Part shown: in pieces, positions 9,001-18,349 of the stretch
Layout of the letters: every line of letters begins with the position of its first letter
Position numbering within the stretch: position 1 is the stretch's first letter
Program-made: the position numbers and the translations under genes
DNA from: Vreelandella subglaciescola
GTDB lineage: Bacteria > Pseudomonadota > Gammaproteobacteria > Pseudomonadales > Halomonadaceae
NCBI RefSeq assembly: GCF_900142895.1
Contig: NZ_LT670847.1
Location: forward strand, 1,178,001 to 1,242,000
DNA length: 64,000 nucleotides
Direction: 5' to 3'
Notes under the pieces: generated by a model
What the model was told of the DNA's origin: nothing
What the model saw: only the letters and a program-made list of their open reading frames with translations
Databases searched by the model: none

Positions 9001-10145
9001 TCGGCGGTCTCCTCGTCGCGGTTGAGCGTCTCGATCAGCTCGGTCACGGCGGTCTCTTGCGCCTCATCCATCACGTCGCCTTTTACCTGCTCGAAAAAGT
9101 CGCCAAACATGGCCAGCGCATTGAACCCGAGCCGTTCGCGGTCCAGCCGGGCATTACCGTGGATTTCCAGCATGCCGGGCTTTTCCAGATGCAGCACGTT
9201 GGGATACACCGCGCGCAGCTTGCCCATGGGGTCGAGAATCGCGTGGCGGTCGGTCAGGCGCACCATCAGGTAGTCGTCCGGGGCGGGGTCATCCGCCGCC
9301 TCAGCGATGATCGTCTCCAGCTCGCCTTCGAGCACGCGCACGTTGCGTTCTGGCGTGAGTGCGACGTGGGCGATGTTCGTCACGCCGCTGGCGTCCATGT
9401 CCACCAGCGTCACGCCCTTGTTATGGCTGGCCTCGGAGAAGCTGTATTTCAGCAGCGAGCCGCTGTAGCGGATGTGGGCTTCGCCGCGATATTGCGGGCC
9501 GTGCAGATGGCCCAGGGCGACGTAGTCAAAGTTACGCATCGGCGCCCAGGCCACGCTTTCGGCGCCGCCCAGGCTCAAGGGCCGTTCGGAGTCCGACGCG
9601 CTGCCGCCGGCCACAAAACAGTGGCTCATCAGCACGGCGTGGCGCTTAGGGTCGCGATGTTCGTCAATCCGCTCAAGCAGGTAGCGGTGCGCGGCGTCAA
9701 AGTCGCGCACGTCAGCGCCAAAGTGGCTGCGCACGTGTTCGGGGTCGGCGTAGGGAATGCCGAACACGTCGACCTCCACGCCGCCGGCGGCAAGCGTCAC
9801 CGGGGTAAAGGCGGCGTCCAGCTCCGAAATAATATGCAGCCCGGACTGGCGCAGCTGGCGGGCGCCAAAGCCCAGCCGGCGCGCACCGTCGTGATTGCCG
9901 GAAATCATCACCACCGGCAGGCCGCGCGTCTCGCATAAAGCGAAAAGCACGTCATCAAGCAGCGCCACCGCGGCGGCCGGCGGCACCGAGCGATCGTAAA
10001 TATCGCCGGCGATCAGCACGGCATCGACCTGCTCGCGGTCAACAATGGCCAGCAGCTGGTCGAGAACAAAGCGCTGATCGTCCAGCAGCGAAAGATTGTG
10101 CAGCAACCGGCCCAAATGCCAGTCGGCGGTGTGCAATAGGCGCAT
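8997..10145 (-). CDS. sbcD: Exonuclease subunit SbcD (Mre11-like nuclease)
   Basis: Calcineurin-like metallophosphoesterase nuclease, partner of SbcC. Metal ligand motifs are visible: TADWHLG at the N terminus, IAGDIYDR, ISGNHDG, MSHCFVAGG and ALGHLHGPQ. The start is set at MRLLHTADWHLG (10145), since this is the universal N terminus. The frame extends further upstream without homology. It ends in a four-base ATGA overlap with sbcC, so the order on the minus strand is sbcD-sbcC as in E. coli. Confidence 0.96.
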   Translation of the reverse strand: MRLLHTADWHLGRLLHNLSLLDDQRFVLDQLLAIVDREQVDAVLIAGDIYDRSVPPAAAVALLDDVLFALCETRGLPVVMISGNHDGARRLGFGARQLRQSGLHIISELDAAFTPVTLAAGGVEVDVFGIPYADPEHVRSHFGADVRDFDAAHRYLLERIDEHRDPKRHAVLMSHCFVAGGSASDSERPLSLGGAESVAWAPMRNFDYVALGHLHGPQYRGEAHIRYSGSLLKYSFSEASHNKGVTLVDMDASGVTNIAHVALTPERNVRVLEGELETIIAEAADDPAPDDYLMVRLTDRHAILDPMGKLRAVYPNVLHLEKPGMLEIHGNARLDRERLGFNALAMFGDFFEQVKGDVMDEAQETAVTELIETLNRDEETAE

Positions 10146-10255
10146 CCCGGCCCCCGTGAGTGATGTAGCGTGTGGCGCCAGTTTAGCGCCGCCGGCGGCT
10201 CTGGTATACGCTGCGCCAGCGCATCGCTTCTCCATGACCATAAAGGAAGGTTCTC

Positions 10256-10870
10256 ATGCTCGACCGCTTCACCATGCCGCTGACCCACCGACCGTTGGAA
10301 CGGCTGGCACGCCTGTTCCACGGCCGGCTGACGCCCGATCAGGTGACGTTTGGCGCCTTTATCATCGGCATGGCCGCCCTGCCGCTGCTGGCGTTTGAGC
10401 ACTACGGCTGGGCGCTTTGCGTTATTGTGCTCAACCGCCTGGGCGACGGGCTGGACGGTGCGCTGGCGAGGCTTGCGGGGCAGGTGAGCGACGCCGGCGG
10501 GTTTCTCGATATCGGGCTGGATTTTGTCTTCTACGCCGCGGTAGTGCTCGGCTTTGCGCTGGCCGACCCCGCCGCCAACGCATTGGCAGCAGCGTTTTTG
10601 CTGTTTTCCTTTATCGGCACCGGCACGTCGTTTCTGGCCTTTGCCATCGCTGCTGGCCGGCGCGGCATCGAGCGCCCGCGCTTTCTGCAAAAGGCCTTCT
10701 ACTATATGGAAGGGCTGACCGAAGGCACCGAAACCGTGGCAGCACTGGTGTTATTTTGCCTGTTTCCCGAGCAGTTTGCGTGGATAGCCACGCTGTTTGC
10801 ACTAGCCTGCCTGATCACCACCGCGACCCGGCTGTGGGGCGGCTACCGTGCCTTGAGCCTTGAGCCATGA
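10256..10870 (+). CDS. CDP-alcohol phosphatidyltransferase family protein
   Basis: Integral membrane enzyme of about 204 residues that transfers a phosphatidyl group from a CDP-linked donor to an alcohol. The family motif DxxDGxxAR(x8)GxxxDxxxD is complete (GDGLDGALARLAGQV, then GGFLDIGLD). The remaining sequence is hydrophobic helices. A good ribosome site (AAGGAAGG) precedes the ATG. It diverges from sbcD. It is too short and divergent to call as PgsA or PssA, and the acceptor alcohol is unknown. Confidence 0.85.
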   Translation: MLDRFTMPLTHRPLERLARLFHGRLTPDQVTFGAFIIGMAALPLLAFEHYGWALCVIVLNRLGDGLDGALARLAGQVSDAGGFLDIGLDFVFYAAVVLGFALADPAANALAAAFLLFSFIGTGTSFLAFAIAAGRRGIERPRFLQKAFYYMEGLTEGTETVAALVLFCLFPEQFAWIATLFALACLITTATRLWGGYRALSLEP

Positions 10871-10913
10871 ACATGCGTCAGACGCGTAGCGCCGGCGTGC
10901 GCTGCTCAACCAC

Positions 10914-11822
10914 TCACTGTTCGGTCAAAAAGACCTTGAACGCCTGCCACAGCGGGCTTCGATAGCGATCGGGATGCCATACCAGAGAAAACGTGCGCGA
11001 CAGCGAAAGGCTATTCTCCAGTGCCACCAGCTCGCCGCGCTCAAGCTCGCCGGCCACGCTCAGGTGCGACAGGCAACCAAGGCCGAACCCCGCCATCACC
11101 GCCTGCTTGATCGCCTCGTGCTGGCTTAACTTCATGCGCACAGAAAGCCGCTTGACGTGATGGAGCACCGCCGCCTCAAAAACCTCCCGCGTGCCCGAGC
11201 CGGTTTCGCGCAGGATCCACTCGGCCCCGGCAAGGTCGGCGTCGCTTAGCGGCTGCTGCGTCTGTTGTTGTGACTGCTGCTGCGCCAGCGGGTGGCTAGG
11301 CGCGGCAATGATCACCAACCGGTCTTCGCACCAGGCTTCGCTTTGTAAGCGCGGCTCGTGGCAACGTCCTTCGATCAGGCCGATATCGGCGTCAAAGCGC
11401 AGCAGGTCGTTAATCACCTCGCCGGTATTGCGCAGGCGCAGGCGTAAGTCCACGCCCTGATGGGCGTCGCTGAAGCGCCCCGCCAGCATGGGTAGCAGGT
11501 AGGTGCCAACGGTCGCGCTGGCCGAAATGTTGAGCGTGCCGCGCAAGCGCCCGTCGGGCTCTTCGGCGGCAGCGACGAAATCGGCCATGCCGTCGAGCAG
11601 GCGCTCGGCGCGGGGCAATAGGTGGCGCCCCATGTCGTTTAAGCGCAGCTTACGCCCCGGGCGCTCGAAAAGCCCGACACCCAGCTGGCGCTCCAGCTCC
11701 CCCAGCGCCTGACTGGTCGCCGACTGCGACAGGCTCAAATAGCGCGCGGCCGCCACCACGGTGCCCTCCCGGGCCACGGCCACAAACACCTGCAGCTGGC
11801 GAAACGTGACGGCATGGCTCAT
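10914..11822 (-). CDS. yeiE: LysR-type regulator, YeiE-like
   Basis: A 302-residue LysR-family regulator: an N-terminal winged helix-turn-helix (VAAARYLSLSQSATSQALGELERQLG) followed by a substrate-binding-like effector domain of about 200 residues. It is divergent from yeiH, the same arrangement as enterobacterial yeiE/yeiH, where YeiE is a sulfite-responsive activator. The function here is inferred from that context. The start ATG at 11822 is the last of four ATGs spaced exactly 14 bases apart in a tandem repeat. The three upstream ones open five-codon mini-ORFs (see the adjoining repeat entry). Confidence 0.88.
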   Translation of the reverse strand: MSHAVTFRQLQVFVAVAREGTVVAAARYLSLSQSATSQALGELERQLGVGLFERPGRKLRLNDMGRHLLPRAERLLDGMADFVAAAEEPDGRLRGTLNISASATVGTYLLPMLAGRFSDAHQGVDLRLRLRNTGEVINDLLRFDADIGLIEGRCHEPRLQSEAWCEDRLVIIAAPSHPLAQQQSQQQTQQPLSDADLAGAEWILRETGSGTREVFEAAVLHHVKRLSVRMKLSQHEAIKQAVMAGFGLGCLSHLSVAGELERGELVALENSLSLSRTFSLVWHPDRYRSPLWQAFKVFLTEQ

Positions 11823-11864
11823 AACAAACGACTCATAACAAACGACTCATAACAAACGACTCAT
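11823..11864 (-). repeat. Three 14-bp tandem repeats forming a coupled mini-ORF chain upstream of yeiE
   Basis: Read on the minus strand, ATGAGTCGTTTGTT occurs three times head to tail, ending at the yeiE start codon. Each repeat opens ATG-AGT-CGT-TTG-TTA-TGA (Met-Ser-Arg-Leu-Leu-stop). Its stop overlaps the next repeat's ATG as ATGA. The third mini-ORF overlaps the yeiE ATG in the same way. ATGs lie at 11864, 11850, 11836 and 11822. The pattern may act in translational coupling or may simply be a slippage-generated duplication of the start region. Confidence 0.85.
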
Positions 11865-12008
11865 GGCAATACGCTCTTCAACGGCCTTTCACTCCTTGTC
11901 GATAATCGCTTATCGGTTTTACCGAACAGTTATATATTTATTTCATGATAACCATATAACGACCAGCCGCATAGAATAGCCACAGACGTACACTCAAGGA
12001 GCACCGCC

Positions 12009-13013
12009 ATGTGGCAAGGTCTTATTCTCTGCGCCGCCCTGACCCTTGCGGGTTTTGGTATTTCGCTGCTGCCCGGCATTAGCGACAGCGGCGTTAGCCC
12101 GCTGGTCTTTTCACTGCTGCTGGGGCTGGTGCTGGGCAATCTGCCCGCTGCTCGCGGCCTTGCCACTGCGGCCAAACCGGGGCTGGGGTTTGCCACCCGC
12201 TGGCTGCTGCGCGGCGGTATCGTACTATTTGGCTTCTCGCTGACCGTTCAGCAGATTTTTGTGCTGGGTCCGAAAATCATCCTGCTCGATGTGCTGGTGA
12301 TTACCAGCGTGCTCACGGCGGGCTACTTCATCGGTACGCGGATCCTGGGCATGGATCGTGAAACCACCCTGCTGACCAGCGCCGGTAGCGCGATTTGCGG
12401 CGCCGCGGCGGTACTGGCGACGGAATCTACCATTCGCTCGCGCCCGGCGGCGGCATCCATGGCGGTAGCCACCGTAGTGCTGTTCGGCTCGTTGGCCATG
12501 CTGGTGCATCCACTGCTTTATCCGCTGACGCACATGAGCGAGGGGCTTTACGGGGTGTACATCGGCGCCACCGTTCACGAAGTGGCCCAGGTGGTGGCCG
12601 CCGGCGACGCGGTCGGCCCCGATGCCCTGACCAACGCCATCGTGGTGAAGCTGGTGCGGGTGATGCTGCTGGTGCCTTTCCTGCTGATCGTCGGCCAGTG
12701 GTGGCTGCGCAAAAACGCGACCCCAACGGAAGGCCCCGCTGGCGAAACAGCCAAGCTGACCATTCCTTGGTTTGCCTTCGGCTTTATGGCCATGGTCGGG
12801 GTCAACAGCGTCATTACGCTGCCCGAAGCGCTGCAGAGCGCGCTGATTCTTGCCGGCCAGATCGGCATGACCATGGCCATGGCAGCACTGGGCTTTGAAA
12901 CGCGCATTGAAAAGCTCAAAGCGCTGGGCATCCGCCCGTTTATTCTGGGGCTTATCCTGTTCGTTCTGCTGATTGTCGGCGGCGGCGCGGCAAGCCAGCT
13001 TTTAATGGGATAA
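12009..13013 (+). CDS. yeiH: YeiH-family putative sulfate/sulfite exporter (UPF0324)
   Basis: A 334-residue polytopic inner-membrane protein with about ten hydrophobic helices. The LGLVLGN segment near residue 37 and SAICGAAAVLATE are typical of the YeiH/YeeE-like PSE family. It diverges from the YeiE-like regulator, which supports regulated export of a sulfur oxyanion. That substrate is an inference from the family and neighbour. An AAGGAG ribosome site precedes the ATG, and an intrinsic terminator-like hairpin follows. Confidence 0.88.
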   Translation: MWQGLILCAALTLAGFGISLLPGISDSGVSPLVFSLLLGLVLGNLPAARGLATAAKPGLGFATRWLLRGGIVLFGFSLTVQQIFVLGPKIILLDVLVITSVLTAGYFIGTRILGMDRETTLLTSAGSAICGAAAVLATESTIRSRPAAASMAVATVVLFGSLAMLVHPLLYPLTHMSEGLYGVYIGATVHEVAQVVAAGDAVGPDALTNAIVVKLVRVMLLVPFLLIVGQWWLRKNATPTEGPAGETAKLTIPWFAFGFMAMVGVNSVITLPEALQSALILAGQIGMTMAMAALGFETRIEKLKALGIRPFILGLILFVLLIVGGGAASQLLMG

Positions 13014-13032
13014 TCCGTTAATATCAGCGTCA

Positions 13033-13068
13033 CCAAGCGGCCCCAGCGGCCCCAGCGGCCGCTTTTGT
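13033..13068 (+). terminator. Terminator-like GC palindrome after yeiH
   Basis: AGCGGCC units repeated and inverted (AAGCGGCC ... GGCCGCTTTT) with a short T run, directly after the yeiH stop. A plausible intrinsic terminator for yeiH. Confidence 0.6.
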
Positions 13069-14285
13069 GTACCCGCACCCCTAAGCAGCGAATTGAAGGT
13101 GTGCGCTGATAAGCGCACTATATTCGCTTTAAGCTGACTAACGAAACGACGATCCACCGACTCACCAGTGACTAACGAGAGGCGCTATGTTCGGCTACCC
13201 ACGACTGATTTATTACGTATTTTTATGCCTGACCGCCATTGTAGGAATAGCGGTTGCTTTTTTGGCGCCACACTGGCTGTGGCTTTGGTGCGTAATGCCG
13301 GTACTTGCTGCCATCGGCGCCTGGGATCTTAACTCCACCAGTAACGTGCTGCGCAACTATCCCGTTATTGGTCACATGCGCTATCTGTTTGAGTTTATTC
13401 GCCCCGAAATGCGTCAGTATTTTTTTGAATCCGACGTCAGCGGCCGGCCGTTCAACCGCGCCCAGCGCGACATCGTCAACAGCCGGGCGCGGGGCAACGG
13501 CGATACCTCACCGTTCGGCACCCGACGCGACATGGAAGACACCGGCTTTCACTTCGTGCAGCACTCCATGGCGCCCAAATCCGTCCATATACGCTACGCG
13601 CGCCTGACCATCGGCAATGCCCAGTGCGCTCAGCCCTACGACTCCTCGCGGCTTAACATCTCGGCGATGAGCTTTGGCTCGCTGTCGGGCAACGCCGTGG
13701 CGGCGATGAACAAGGGCGCCAAGATCGGCGGTTTTGCCCAGGACACCGGCGAAGGGGCTATCAGCCCCTACCACCAAGAACACGGTGGCGACTTAATCTG
13801 GGAAATTGCCAGCGGCTACTTTGGCTGTCGCAACGACGACGGCTCATTCAACGCCGAAAACTTTGAGAAAAAAGCCCGCTTGGATCAGGTCAAGATGATC
13901 GAGCTCAAGCTCTCGCAAGGTGCCAAGCCAGGCCACGGCGGCCTGCTGCCCGGCTCCAAGGTGAACCGTGAGATTGCCAGCACCCGCGATATACCGGTCG
14001 GCCAAGACTGCGCCTCTCCGGGCACCCACCCCGAATTCAGCACGCCCACCGGCATGTTGCAATTTCTCCAGCGGCTGCGCGAACTCAGCGGCGGAAAGCC
14101 GGTGGGTTTCAAGCTGTGCCTGGGCCGGCGTCAAGAGTTCATGGCGGTATGCAAGGCGATTATTGACACCAACATCGTGCCCGATTTTATTACCGTCGAC
14201 GGCGCTGAAGGTGGCACAGGGGCTGCACCCACGGAGTTTTCCGACTTTATCGGCACCTACCTCAACGAAGCGCTGCCCTTTGTGC

Positions 14286-14290
14286 ATAAC
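14286..14290 (+). repeat. 5-bp target-site duplication ATAAC (second copy 16008-16012)
   Basis: ATAAC borders both ends of the IS1380-type element. Removing one copy restores the interrupted reading frame exactly. Confidence 0.95.
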
Positions 14291-16007
14291 CCCGCCTAAT
14301 TCACCGGGCTGAGACAGAAAAGAAGATGGCGAGCAGTTTCTCTTGTAGAATCAAGATGTTCCTGAACGAACACAATTCAAGAGGACCACTCGCCATGGGT
14401 GAAAGCTTATCCCCCTGGACCCCGTCATGCAACGGGTCCATCCGCGTCGAGCTCAGCGGCCATCGCACCACCAGCGACAGCGGTGCTTTGCTGTTGCGTG
14501 AAGCCCTCGACAACAGCGGCATGATCGATGCGCTGGACGACCATCTGGTCGATCACCGCGACCCGGATCGCGTCCGCCACTCGTTAGCCAGCCAGCTGCG
14601 TACCCTGGTGCTGCAGCGTTCGATGGGCTGGATCGACCTCAGCGATACCGATACGCTTCGCCGTGACCCGCTCTGGCAGCTAGCCTGCAGTGATGCCCGC
14701 GGGACAACGCCGTTGGCTCAGGACCGGCCATCTCAAGCGACGCTGTCGCGGCTGCTGACGTGCCTGGGCCGCGACGACAATATCGATACCGTGCATGAGG
14801 GCCTGCTGCGGCTGGCGGTCTGGCGACTGACCTCGCTGAACGGCGGCGAACGCCCCGAGCATCTGACGCTGGACATCGACGGCTTGCCGATCGACGTTCA
14901 CGGCCACCAGGGCGGTTCGGCGTTTCATGGACTTTACGGGGCCAGAATATACTCGCCTTTGGTGGCCTCGCTGGCAGAGACCGGCGACATGGTGGGCGGC
15001 CTGCTGCGTGAAGGTAACGCCGGCCCAGCCGAGAATGCCGATACCTGGATCCCACATCTGGTGCGGCGACTCAACGAGAGCACCGGGGCCAAGGTCAAGG
15101 TGCGCATCGACGCCGGCTTCACCGACAACGACACGCTTGAGGCGCTGGAAGATCGCGACATCGAGTATCTGGGCCGGTTGCGCAGTCATACGGGCCTGCA
15201 GACACTGGCAGCGCCACATCTGAAGCGGCCACGCGGCCGGCCCCCCGAGCAACCTCGGGAATGGTGCCATGACCTGGCGTACCAAGCCGGTACCTGGCCG
15301 GCGCCGCGGCGCGTGGTGCTGGTGGTACAAGAGCGGCCCGATGATCTGCTGCTGCATGCCTTCTTTTTGGTCACCAATCTCGGCAAGTTCGACTGGCCGC
15401 CGGAAAAGGTCCTGGCGCTTTATCGCAAGCGCGGCAGCGCCGAAGCCCACATGGGCGAGGTGAAGTCGTCGCTCGATATGCATCTCTCCTCGACTGATCG
15501 CGGTGTCTCCACCGTCCAGGACGTCATGGCCCGCAACGAGGTAAACCTGCTGCTGACTCTCTGCGCTTATCAGGTGCTACACGGGCTGCGTTGCCTGTTG
15601 GAACGACAGACCCGGCAGGGCTGGAGCCTGAAGCGGATGCGCGAGCAGGTGCTCAAGGTGGCCGCCACGCTGACAGTGCACGCCCGGCGTATCACCGTGC
15701 ACCTCGGCGATGCCGCCGACAAATGGTGGCCATCCTTACTGAAGGGGTTGCCGCGGCTGACGGCATTGACCTGACACGTCGCATTACTCAGCCTTTTCCA
15801 GCAGACAAAACGGCCACTATGGAGGCCGACGACCACGGCTGCGCCGTCACTCGAAACCAATGAACTTCAGTTATAAATATCACGGCATTGATACGATAAA
15901 GCTATGTGCTAATCGGCTACTCAGCGACCGTATGACATAAAAGCCGGTCGGTCCCGGTCACCACGGGACGTAAAACGCTCGTTCGGCGTCCTGATGAATA
16001 AGGCGGG
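14291..16007 (+). mobile_element. IS1380-family insertion sequence, copy 1
   Basis: A 1717-bp element with imperfect terminal inverted repeats beginning CCCGCCT(A/T)ATTCA, one transposase gene, and a 5-bp ATAAC target duplication. An almost identical copy of equal length lies inverted at 33458-35174. The non-coding tail of about 230 bp after the transposase gene is shared by both copies. The intact duplication shows that no rearrangement has crossed this copy since it inserted. Confidence 0.95.
14395..15774 (+). CDS. IS1380-family transposase
   Basis: A DDE transposase of about 459 residues. Visible landmarks are the N-terminal SDSGALLLREAL, the DIDGLPIDVHGHQGG acidic strand, VRIDAGFTDNDTLEAL and a C-terminal YRKRGSAEAHMGEVKSS (the conserved Y-(2)-R-(3)-E type region). 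The ATG at 14395 (MGESLSPW) is preferred, with AGAGG upstream. An open extension of 23 codons exists but differs between the two copies, which suggests it is not coding. The gene is intact, so the element may be active. Confidence 0.92.
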   Translation: MGESLSPWTPSCNGSIRVELSGHRTTSDSGALLLREALDNSGMIDALDDHLVDHRDPDRVRHSLASQLRTLVLQRSMGWIDLSDTDTLRRDPLWQLACSDARGTTPLAQDRPSQATLSRLLTCLGRDDNIDTVHEGLLRLAVWRLTSLNGGERPEHLTLDIDGLPIDVHGHQGGSAFHGLYGARIYSPLVASLAETGDMVGGLLREGNAGPAENADTWIPHLVRRLNESTGAKVKVRIDAGFTDNDTLEALEDRDIEYLGRLRSHTGLQTLAAPHLKRPRGRPPEQPREWCHDLAYQAGTWPAPRRVVLVVQERPDDLLLHAFFLVTNLGKFDWPPEKVLALYRKRGSAEAHMGEVKSSLDMHLSSTDRGVSTVQDVMARNEVNLLLTLCAYQVLHGLRCLLERQTRQGWSLKRMREQVLKVAATLTVHARRITVHLGDAADKWWPSLLKGLPRLTALT

Positions 16008-16498
16008 ATAACACCTTGGTGGGTATCGGCAAGCGCGACGAGATCACCGTGATCGCCAGCGGCAAGGTGGCGATGGGTTTTGACATGGTGGAAAAGCTCG
16101 CCCTCGGCGCGGACATGTGCAACGCTGCCCGCCCGTTCATGTTCTCGGTCGGCTGCATTCAGGCGCTGCGTTGCCACACCAACACCTGCCCCACCGGCGT
16201 TACCACCCAGAACCCGGCGCGCAGCCGCTCGCTTGACGTGGACACCAAGGCCGAACGGGTACACAACTACCACAAGGCCACCATCGCCTCGTTCATGGAT
16301 ATTGTCGGCACGCAGGGGCTGGATAGCCCCGACGAGCTCGGCCCCCAGCATATTTTCCGCCGCTCGCTCAAAGGCCCGTCGCGCCCGTGCACCTCCCTCC
16401 ATCCGACGATTGAAGCCGGTGCGTTTCTACGCAATGAGGTGCCGGAAGAATACGCTGAGGCCTGGCAGCTAGCCAGAGCCGACCACTTTTAGCACCGC

Positions 16499-16531
16499 GA
16501 CGGCCGCACAGCATGTGCGGCCGTCTTTTTT
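16499..16531 (+). terminator. Intrinsic terminator after the glutamate-synthase-like gene
   Basis: CGGCCGCACA/TGTGCGGCCG hairpin followed by TCTTTTTT. It stands 25 bases before the ThDP gene start, so it would separate or attenuate transcription between the two genes. Confidence 0.85.
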
Positions 16532-16555
16532 CATCGGTGAAGAAGGAGCTAGCGA

Positions 16556-18331
16556 ATGACCGATACCGTCAGTGATTTTATCGTCAAACGGCTACGCGAG
16601 TGGAACATTCACCGCGTTTACGGCTACTCAGGCGACGGCATCAACGGCATGATGGAGGCTCTGCGCCGCGCCGAGGGCAACCCGCGCATGGTACAGCCGC
16701 GCCACGAGGAGCTGGCCGCCTTCATGGCCAGCGCACACGCCAAGTTTACCGGCGAGGTAGGCGTATGTATTGCCACCTCGGGCCCGGGTGCCGTGCATTT
16801 GCTCAACGGCCTTTACGACGCCAAGAAAGACCACATGCCGACAGTGGCGATTGTCGGCCAACAGGCGCGTATGAGCCTGGGCACCGACTACCAGCAGGAA
16901 ATCGACCTGCTCTCGCTCTACAAGGACGTAGCCGGTGACTACGTCCATATGGTCAGCGACCCGGCGCAGGCGCGCCATCTGATTGATCAGGCCATCCGCA
17001 TCGCCATTGCCCGGCGCACGGTCACGGCCATCATCGTACCCAATGACGTGCAAGACCTGCCCATGGTCAACCCGCCCCGCGAACACGGCGCGGTATTTTC
17101 CGGCAGCGGCTATCGTATACCGCACACCCTGCCCGATGCCGCCGACCTTAACGACGCCGCCGAGCTATTAAACGCCGGTAAAAAAGTCGCTATTCTCGCC
17201 GGCGCCGGCTGTAAGCATGCCGTTGACGAAGTGCTTGCGCTTGCCGACAAGCTCGGTGCGGGCGTAGCCAAGGCGCTGCTGGCCAAAACCATGTTCTCCG
17301 ACGACGTCGAATATGTGACCGGCACGGTGGGTCTTTTGGGCACCGAGCCTAGCGCCGACATGATGGCCGGCTGCGATACCCTGCTGATGATCGGTACCCG
17401 CTTCCCCTACGCCGAGTTCCTGCCCGTGGAAGGCCAGGCGCGGGCGGTGCAGATCGACATCGATGCCGAAGCGCTGGGCATTCGCTACCCCACCGAGGTC
17501 AATCTGGCAGGCGATGCCCGCGGCACGGTGGCGGCTCTAACCGAGCGAGTCTCGCGCAAAGACGACCGCAAGTGGCAAAATACGCTGATCGAGAAAACCC
17601 GCGACTGGTGGGCGCTGATGGACAAGCACGCCCAAATCAAGGCCGACCCGATCAACCCGCAGGCGGTATTTGCCGGGCTTTCACGCCAGATGCCAGAGAA
17701 GGCCCTGCTCGCCTGCGACGTGGGTTCGGGTACTAACTGGTACGCCCGCCATTTGAAAATAAAGCGCGGGGTGATTGGCTCGGTATCCGGTGGGCTGGCG
17801 TCAATGGGTAACGGCGTGCCCTACCTGATTGCCGCCAAGTTCGCCTACCCCGAGCGCCCGGGGATCGCCATGGTAGGCGACGGCGCCATGCAGATGCTGG
17901 GTAACCAGGGGCTGATCAGCCTGGCGAAATACTGGCAGGAATGGGACAACCCCACCGCCGTGGTGCTGGTGCTCAACAACCGCGATTTGAGTCAGGTCAG
18001 CTGGGAACAGCGAGTGATGGAAGGCAACCCCCGCTTTGCCACCTCGCAGGATGTTCCCGACTTCGCCTACGACGAATACGCCGAACTTTTGGGGTTGAAA
18101 GGCCTGCGGCTGGAGCGCCCCGAGGATATCGAACGCGTTTGGGCTGAGGCGCTGTCGGCCGACCGTCCGGTGGTCATCAACGCCTACACGGATGCTGAAA
18201 TCGCCCCGCTGCCGCCGCACATCAGCTTTGAGCAGGCCAAGGGCTTTATGAGTTCGATGTTCAAGGGCGACGCCGACGCCAAGCACGTCATCACCGAGTC
18301 CATGCGCCAAGTGGCGGCTAAATGGTTTTAA
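16556..18331 (+). CDS. Thiamine diphosphate-dependent enzyme (pyruvate oxidase / acetolactate synthase-like)
   Basis: A 591-residue protein with the three-domain layout of the POX/AHAS family. The N-terminal Pyr domain has the catalytic glutamate in RHEELAAFMA (about residue 52). A central FAD/Rossmann-like domain follows. The C-terminal PP domain has the ThDP/Mg motif GDGAMQML ... VLVLNN. The substrate is uncertain: it lacks the context of ilvB/ilvN, and no regulatory subunit adjoins. The AAGGAG ribosome site is ideal. It follows the disrupted glutamate-synthase-like gene, but a strong hairpin lies between them. Confidence 0.85.
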   Translation: MTDTVSDFIVKRLREWNIHRVYGYSGDGINGMMEALRRAEGNPRMVQPRHEELAAFMASAHAKFTGEVGVCIATSGPGAVHLLNGLYDAKKDHMPTVAIVGQQARMSLGTDYQQEIDLLSLYKDVAGDYVHMVSDPAQARHLIDQAIRIAIARRTVTAIIVPNDVQDLPMVNPPREHGAVFSGSGYRIPHTLPDAADLNDAAELLNAGKKVAILAGAGCKHAVDEVLALADKLGAGVAKALLAKTMFSDDVEYVTGTVGLLGTEPSADMMAGCDTLLMIGTRFPYAEFLPVEGQARAVQIDIDAEALGIRYPTEVNLAGDARGTVAALTERVSRKDDRKWQNTLIEKTRDWWALMDKHAQIKADPINPQAVFAGLSRQMPEKALLACDVGSGTNWYARHLKIKRGVIGSVSGGLASMGNGVPYLIAAKFAYPERPGIAMVGDGAMQMLGNQGLISLAKYWQEWDNPTAVVLVLNNRDLSQVSWEQRVMEGNPRFATSQDVPDFAYDEYAELLGLKGLRLERPEDIERVWAEALSADRPVVINAYTDAEIAPLPPHISFEQAKGFMSSMFKGDADAKHVITESMRQVAAKWF

Positions 18332-18349
18332 GGTCTAGAGGGTTTTAAG

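Larger units (their letters stand above)
13187..16492 (+). pseudogene. FMN-binding glutamate-synthase-family protein, split by an IS1380-type element
   Basis: The 5' part (13187-14290) encodes an N-terminal membrane anchor (IYYVFLCLTAIVGIAVAF) and most of a GltS-like FMN TIM barrel: ISAMSFGSLSG, GEGAISPYH, KPGHGGLLPG and VDGAEGGTGAAP. The 3' part (16013-16492) continues with IASGKVAMGFD, GADMCNAARPFMFS and the 3Fe-4S cysteine cluster CHTNTCPTGV. Deleting the element and one ATAAC copy joins VHN directly to TLVGIGKR in frame, so the split is due only to the insertion. The 3' piece has an open frame but no obvious start or promoter. The original product was probably an electron-transferring oxidoreductase rather than true GltB. 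Its link to the following ThDP gene is contextual. Confidence 0.93.
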
